Under the pieces are notes generated by a model. It made no database searches. It was not told the DNA's origin and worked only from the letters and a program-made list of their open reading frames with translations. This document shows, piece by piece, positions 60,207 to 64,000 of a stretch of 64,000 nucleotides of DNA. How positions within the stretch are numbered: position 1 is the first letter of the stretch; each line of letters begins with the position of its first letter. Source of the DNA: an uncultured Clostridia bacterium (lineage in GTDB: Bacteria > Bacillota > Clostridia > Christensenellales > Aristaeellaceae); contig CANOHT010000012.1 in NCBI GenBank assembly GCA_947565865.1, positions 1 through 64,000 on the forward strand, written 5' to 3'. Position numbers and translations under genes: made by a program.

Positions 60207-62042
60207 ATGTGCGGAATTGTTGGTTATATCGGCGGGCGTCAGGCGCAGCCGATTCTGCTGGACGGTCTGTCCCGGTTGGAATACCGCGGCTATGACAGCG
60301 CGGGCATCGCGGTGATGGACTCGGGGGTTATCGGACTGATGAAGGCCAAGGGCCGGCTGAAGAACCTGGAGGATCGGCTGGCTGGTTCGCCGCTGAAGGG
60401 TACGGCGGGCATCGGTCACACCCGCTGGGCCACCCATGGCGAGCCCTCCGACCTCAACGCCCATCCGCATACGGACATGAAGGGCGATCTGGCCGTCGTC
60501 CACAACGGCATCATCGAGAACCATGATCGCCTGCGGGAGTCCCTGCAGGCGCAGGGCTGCGTCTTCGTATCCCAGACGGATACGGAGGTCATCGCGCATC
60601 TGCTACACCAGCTCTACGCGGGCGATATGCTGACGGCTCTCCGCCGCGCCCAGAACATGCTGGAGGGCAGCTACGCCCTTTGCGTGATGGACGTGAAGGA
60701 GCCTGATGTGCTTTACTGCACCCGCAAGGACAGCCCCATGGTGCTGGGCCTGGGGGATGGCGAGCAGTTCGTGGCCAGCGATATTCCGGCCCTCATCGCT
60801 CATACGCGCAGGGTGGAGCTGATGGAGGACAAGGAAATCGCCGTCCTCCGCCGGGACAGCGTCGTGGTCTACGACCGCTACGGCCATGAGCGGCCCCTGA
60901 GCCCCATCCATGTGGACTGGGATGTGGAGGCGGCGGAGAAGGGCGGATACGCCCACTTCATGCTCAAGGAAATTCACGAGGAGCCCGCCGCTCTCAGCAA
61001 AACCCTGACGGCCCATGTGGACACCGCGGCGATGTGCCTGCGGGCCGACGCTTTCCCCTTTACAGCGGAGGAGGCGAAGGCGCTGACCAGCCTGACCATT
61101 GTGGCCTGCGGTACGGCGTATCATGCGGGCATCATCGGCAAATATGTGATTGAGCGCCTGGCACGTCTGCCCGTGGTGGTGGATGTGGCCAGCGAGTTCC
61201 GCTACCGGGAGCCTATCATGGGGGAGGGCGACCTGTTCCTGGCCATATCCCAGTCCGGCGAGACGGCGGATACCCTGGCCGCCATGCGGGAAGCGGCCCG
61301 TCTGGGCGCGAAGACCATGGCGCTGACCAACGTGCTGGGCTCTTCCATCGCCCGGGAGGCCGGCGGCAACGTGCTCTACACCTACGCCGGGCCGGAAATC
61401 GCCGTGGCGTCCACCAAGGCGTACATCACCCAGGTGGAAATGATGGTGCTTCTGGCCATCGACCTGGCGCAGAAGCGGGGGGCGATGACCCCGGAGGAAG
61501 CCGCTGACCTTCTGCGGGCAATGACGGACATTCCGCGCGGGGCCGAGGAGGTGCTCCGCATGGAGGAAGACGTGCAGCGCTTCGCCAGCGGGGCCTATGA
61601 CCGCAAGCATGTGTTCTATATCGGCCGCGGCGTTGACTACGCTCTGGCGATGGAGGCCAGCCTGAAGCTGAAGGAAGTCAGCTATATCATGAGCGAGGCC
61701 TACGCGGCGGGTGAATTGAAGCACGGCACCATCGCGCTGATCGAGCCAGGAACCCTGGTCTGCGCTCTGCTGACCCAGGAGCGGCTGGCCGACAAGACGC
61801 TCTCCAACATCCGGGAGACCCGGAGCCGCGGCGCGCGTACCCTGGTGGTGTGCACCGAGGCGCTGCGGGAGAAGGCGGAGAAGGAAGCGGATACCCTGTG
61901 GGTCATTCCCGACTGCGCGGACTGTCTGGCCCCCCTGCTGGCGGTGATTCCCGTGCAGCTGCTGGCCTACGCCATGGCTGTCAGCCGGGGCTGCGATGTG
62001 GATAAGCCGCGCAACCTGGCCAAATCCGTCACGGTGGAGTGA
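60207..62042 (+). CDS. glmS: glutamine-fructose-6-phosphate aminotransferase (isomerizing)
   Basis: 611 residues. The N-terminal glutaminase starts MCGIVGYIGG with C2 as nucleophile, then HTRWATHGEPSDLNAHPH and HNGIIENHDRLR. Two SIS sugar-isomerase domains follow (ISQSGETADTLAAMREA; GRGVDYALAMEASLKLKEVSYI), and it ends with KPRNLAKSVTVE. It makes glucosamine-6-phosphate for peptidoglycan. CGGAGG precedes the ATG. Full length. Confidence 0.98.
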   Translation: MCGIVGYIGGRQAQPILLDGLSRLEYRGYDSAGIAVMDSGVIGLMKAKGRLKNLEDRLAGSPLKGTAGIGHTRWATHGEPSDLNAHPHTDMKGDLAVVHNGIIENHDRLRESLQAQGCVFVSQTDTEVIAHLLHQLYAGDMLTALRRAQNMLEGSYALCVMDVKEPDVLYCTRKDSPMVLGLGDGEQFVASDIPALIAHTRRVELMEDKEIAVLRRDSVVVYDRYGHERPLSPIHVDWDVEAAEKGGYAHFMLKEIHEEPAALSKTLTAHVDTAAMCLRADAFPFTAEEAKALTSLTIVACGTAYHAGIIGKYVIERLARLPVVVDVASEFRYREPIMGEGDLFLAISQSGETADTLAAMREAARLGAKTMALTNVLGSSIAREAGGNVLYTYAGPEIAVASTKAYITQVEMMVLLAIDLAQKRGAMTPEEAADLLRAMTDIPRGAEEVLRMEEDVQRFASGAYDRKHVFYIGRGVDYALAMEASLKLKEVSYIMSEAYAAGELKHGTIALIEPGTLVCALLTQERLADKTLSNIRETRSRGARTLVVCTEALREKAEKEADTLWVIPDCADCLAPLLAVIPVQLLAYAMAVSRGCDVDKPRNLAKSVTVE

Positions 62043-62043
62043 C

Positions 62044-62278
62044 CAGAGGGCTTTGCCCTCTGAACTCCCAGTCAGGGGATCTGCCCCGACAGCCCGCGAA
62101 GGGCCTTCTCACCTCTTGACTCCCGTCTCGCGCCGGAGGCGCGGGCCGTGCCATATCATGTACAGGGGAACATAATTAGCAGAACCTTGCAAGGATGTGA
62201 TTTCTTGCAAGGCTCTTTTGATCATAGCAGGGATTTCACCCTGCGGGGCGACCAAAGGGCTTCCCGACCGCCCTTTGG
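62044..62278. repeat. string of palindromes after glmS
   Basis: Serial hairpins directly after the glmS stop: CAGAGGGC-TTT-GCCCTCTG (62044-62062), GGGG-ATCTG-CCCC (62075-62087), CGCGCC-GGA-GGCGCG (62129-62143), GCAGGG-ATTTCA-CCCTGC (62227-62244), and CCAAAGGGC/GCCCTTTGG (62252-62260 with 62270-62278). The layout resembles the strings at 4655 and 53282. Confidence 0.6.
62185..62219 (+). terminator. likely terminator downstream of glmS
   Basis: CCTTGCAAG (62185-62193) pairs with CTTGCAAGG (62204-62212) around a 10-base loop and is followed by CTCTTTT. Confidence 0.65.
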
Positions 62279-62808
62279 AAAGCTTCGGTTCGCATCCTTG
62301 TAAGTTGCTATTTACCCAACATTTCCTCTCAACCTGCAGGGGAGCACGGCCTTTCATGCCCAACGTTACTAATATAGGCCAACGGTTCCAGTCCCATGTG
62401 CAACCACGCCGCGAAGCCATACCAGACGAAAACCCCGCTGCCTGCTGGACACTTGCCTGCTCCTATGGAGGTGGATGACCGCCCCTGCGAGGCGGTATTA
62501 GCTGGTAGCTGCCTATGGCTACGCACACCGTGTATGCCACGGGGGGCCTGGGGGCGGCTGCCCATGCAGGTTAAACTCAGCCGCCCCCCAGACCTCTTTG
62601 CTACTTTTTCCATGGAGAAAGTAGAACCCAACAGCACCATTGCCCTGCAAGGGCAAAACACCTTTGCAAAAGAAATTTGGTCAAGAAGGGATTTCGTCCC
62701 GCCGCCGCCCTGCCACTTTCCGCCTTCACCCTTTACGAAACGTGCCGAAACATGTTATCATACCGTTGTCAGCGGGGATATGGCATGCTGTGCGAATTTT
62801 GTCGATAG
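62279..62808. other. unexplained gene-less stretch between glmS and the sigma factor
   Basis: Together with the palindromes before it, this makes about 840 bases without a gene. Minus-strand open frames exist but have no ribosome binding site or family pattern. A near-palindrome CTACTTT...AAAGTAG lies at 62601-62624, and CTTTGCTACTTTTTC at 62596 also occurs at 50005. I tried tmRNA, RNase P, SRP RNA and ribozyme patterns without a match. Confidence 0.5.
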
Positions 62809-62851
62809 ATTGTAACAAACAGTTTTTAATTGTTGCTGATTTTGTTACAAT
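62809..62851. promoter_or_regulatory. 11-bp inverted repeat upstream of the ECF sigma gene
   Basis: ATTGTAACAAA (62809-62819) and TTTGTTACAAT (62841-62851) are perfect complements with a 21-base gap. The right arm contains TACAAT, a possible -10. It could be a repressor operator or paired ECF promoter elements for autoregulation. Confidence 0.6.
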
Positions 62852-62886
62852 TTCATTGGAATGAAACAGGGGGATCTTACGTTTAT

Positions 62887-63444
62887 ATGGATGAGCGATC
62901 CAGAAGAGGCGGCGGGGAGGCGCAGGCAGTGGGGCAGGCGGCGGAAATCCAGACGGACATGACGTACTTTGAGGAGCTTTACGAAAAGTACGCCACGGAC
63001 GTTCTGCGGGTGTGCTACTTCTACCTGGGCGACCGGCAGAAGGCCGAGGATGTCTGCCAGGATGTGTTCGTCCGGCTGATGACCAACGCGCCTGTGCTGC
63101 AGGAGGGCCGGGAGAAGGCTTGGCTGCTGAAGGTGGCGCTGAACCGCTGCAGGGATCTGTGGCGGGGCGCGTGGGTCAAGCGCGTCGTGCTGGGCAGTCC
63201 CAATTTCGAGCTGGTGCCCGCGCCGGATGAGATCGGCCGGATTACCGAGCAGCAGGAGCTGATGGAGGCCATCAATCAGCTGCCCTCCGCCTTCAAGGAG
63301 GTCATCCTGCTGCACTACTATCAAGGCTATGGCATAACGGAGATTGCGGAAATGATGGAGCTGCCGGAGGGAACCATATCATCGCGGCTCAGCAGGAGCC
63401 GAAAAAAACTGGAGCAGATTTTGAAGGGAGGCGATCGGGCATGA
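62887..63444 (+). CDS. ECF-type RNA polymerase sigma factor
   Basis: 185 residues with only regions 2 and 4. Region 2 reads YEKYATDVLRVCYFYLGDRQKAEDVCQDVFVRLM; region 4 reads QLPSAFKEVILLHYYQGYGITEIAEMMELPEGTISSRL. It should direct polymerase to stress or envelope promoters when released from its anti-sigma partner. The start is uncertain: ATG 62887 has AGGGGG 13 bases upstream, and ATG 62959 is an alternative close to the conserved domain. It overlaps the anti-sigma gene by 4 bases. Confidence 0.92.
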   Translation: MDERSRRGGGEAQAVGQAAEIQTDMTYFEELYEKYATDVLRVCYFYLGDRQKAEDVCQDVFVRLMTNAPVLQEGREKAWLLKVALNRCRDLWRGAWVKRVVLGSPNFELVPAPDEIGRITEQQELMEAINQLPSAFKEVILLHYYQGYGITEIAEMMELPEGTISSRLSRSRKKLEQILKGGDRA

Positions 63445-64000
63445 ACAGGCAGGAGCTAAACAAGCAGCTGGAAGCCTTGCAGGTAAACGGCGACCGTGCG
63501 CTGTCCGGCATGACGGCGGATCGCCGCCTGATGCTGAAGATTGAGAACGCGGCAAGGCAGCCTGTCGGCAGGGCGCCCTCGTCCCGCCGCGTGTGGGCGC
63601 CCGCGCTCGCCATGGCCGCCGTGCTGGCGCTGACCGTATGGGTGGCTGTACCCACGCTGAACCGCGGAGGCGAGCATCAGCTGATAAGCACCCAGGCGGC
63701 AGGGGATCCGGCAGACGTCCGGCGCGCTACCATGGACGTCCATCGAGATAATATCATCATCAGCCGCAACGGTACGATCCCGGGCTATCGCAGCCTGTGG
63801 GAGGACACCGGCGCGACCTTCCCGCTGATTGGCGTGAAGGGCCGCTATTACCGCATGATGACCAGTCCTGTTAGCGTAGACAGCAGCCTGCTGGGCGATT
63901 GCCTGGGCACCGTGGAGGAATACACCACCGAGCCCTCTCTCTCCGGCACGGATGTGCTGCTGTCCAATATCGCGTCCTTCGGCACGGAGGTCTATGAAAT
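63441..64000 (+). CDS. membrane anti-sigma factor, 3' end outside window
   Basis: The first 186 codons are visible. GGGAGG lies 9 bases before the ATG, which overlaps the sigma gene stop (ATGA). A cytoplasmic N-terminus of about 50 residues (MNRQELNKQLEALQVNGD...) is followed by one membrane helix (about 54-71, WAPALAMAAVLALTVWVAV) and an outer domain. No zinc-binding HxxxCxxC motif is seen, so it is not a ZAS-type anti-sigma. Its role as anti-sigma is inferred from topology and operon position. Confidence 0.75.
   Translation, partial: MNRQELNKQLEALQVNGDRALSGMTADRRLMLKIENAARQPVGRAPSSRRVWAPALAMAAVLALTVWVAVPTLNRGGEHQLISTQAAGDPADVRRATMDVHRDNIIISRNGTIPGYRSLWEDTGATFPLIGVKGRYYRMMTSPVSVDSSLLGDCLGTVEEYTTEPSLSGTDVLLSNIASFGTEVYE

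Noticed and set aside
62109..62661. Minus-strand frames of about 100 codons downstream of glmS.
   Set aside because: They run through a string of hairpins, have no ribosome binding site and match nothing I recognise. A structured RNA (tmRNA, RNase P, SRP, group II intron) was also considered, but none of their core motifs is present.

Overview
The window is a dense, GC-rich chromosomal segment of an endospore-forming member of the Clostridia (Firmicutes). The spore evidence is direct: spoIIID (22721-22978), spoIID (58327-59442) and a spoIIQ-like LytM gene (59463-60119). The L27 protein has the cleavable N-terminal extension typical of Firmicutes, with its protease gene prp beside it. A dgt-dnaG-rpoD cluster and a BceRS-BceAB module are also typical of Firmicutes. 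I cannot name genus or species. No rRNA, tRNA, CRISPR array, integrase, transposase or plasmid gene was seen.

Layout. 1-318 is the start of an AT-rich GNAT gene cut by the window edge. 526-8226 is minus-strand housekeeping: pepT, two tandem HAD phosphatases, an FAD protein, truA and an ECF transporter core (T, A2, A1) without its substrate-binding S subunit. About 1 kb of decayed DNA with the tail of an AraC regulator follows. 9302-14684 holds a DUF421/DUF4363 pair, a membrane phosphoesterase, a frameshifted AEC transporter, a flavin reductase, a GNAT with an overlapping 51-codon membrane ORF, and a Nudix hydrolase. 14863-20478 is a giant secreted SH3/MucBP-like repeat protein. 21143-24201 holds nnrD/E, spoIIID and rplU-prp-rpmA. 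24335-26600 has MATE, PNPOx-like and flavodoxin genes. 26686-31552 is a complete BceR-BceS-BceA-BceB type module plus a 68-residue membrane protein.

31825-36263 is the most unusual block: five tightly coupled plus-strand genes with their own promoter and terminators. They are an unknown protein with a possible HARP-like segment, an SNF2-like protein whose ATPase motifs are all degenerate, an IbrA-like PP-loop/PAPS reductase-family protein, a small GNAT-like protein, and an IbrB-like ParB/sulfiredoxin-fold protein. This is the best candidate for an undescribed system.

36311-43797 (minus) is a sugar-isomerase-like gene, a zinc-ribbon coiled coil, Nif3, TrmK, RpoD, DnaG and dGTPase. An AT-rich GNAT (44011-44427) is followed by a broken GNAT fragment that matches the start of the window. 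44788-47480 links a ROK glucokinase, HPr kinase and a HAD phosphatase. 47746-51283 holds DUF2461, a phosphohexomutase, a P-loop kinase-like gene and a methyltransferase. 51333-58057 is the glycogen operon glgB-glgC-glgD-glgA, in which GlgA carries a histone-H1-like basic repeat tail. 58327-62042 is spoIID-spoIIQ and glmS. 62887-64000 is an ECF sigma factor and its anti-sigma gene, the latter cut by the window end.

Several intergenic gaps hold strings of short palindromes. Three of them share an AAGTGGC/GCCACTT core, which suggests a genome-specific dispersed hairpin family.
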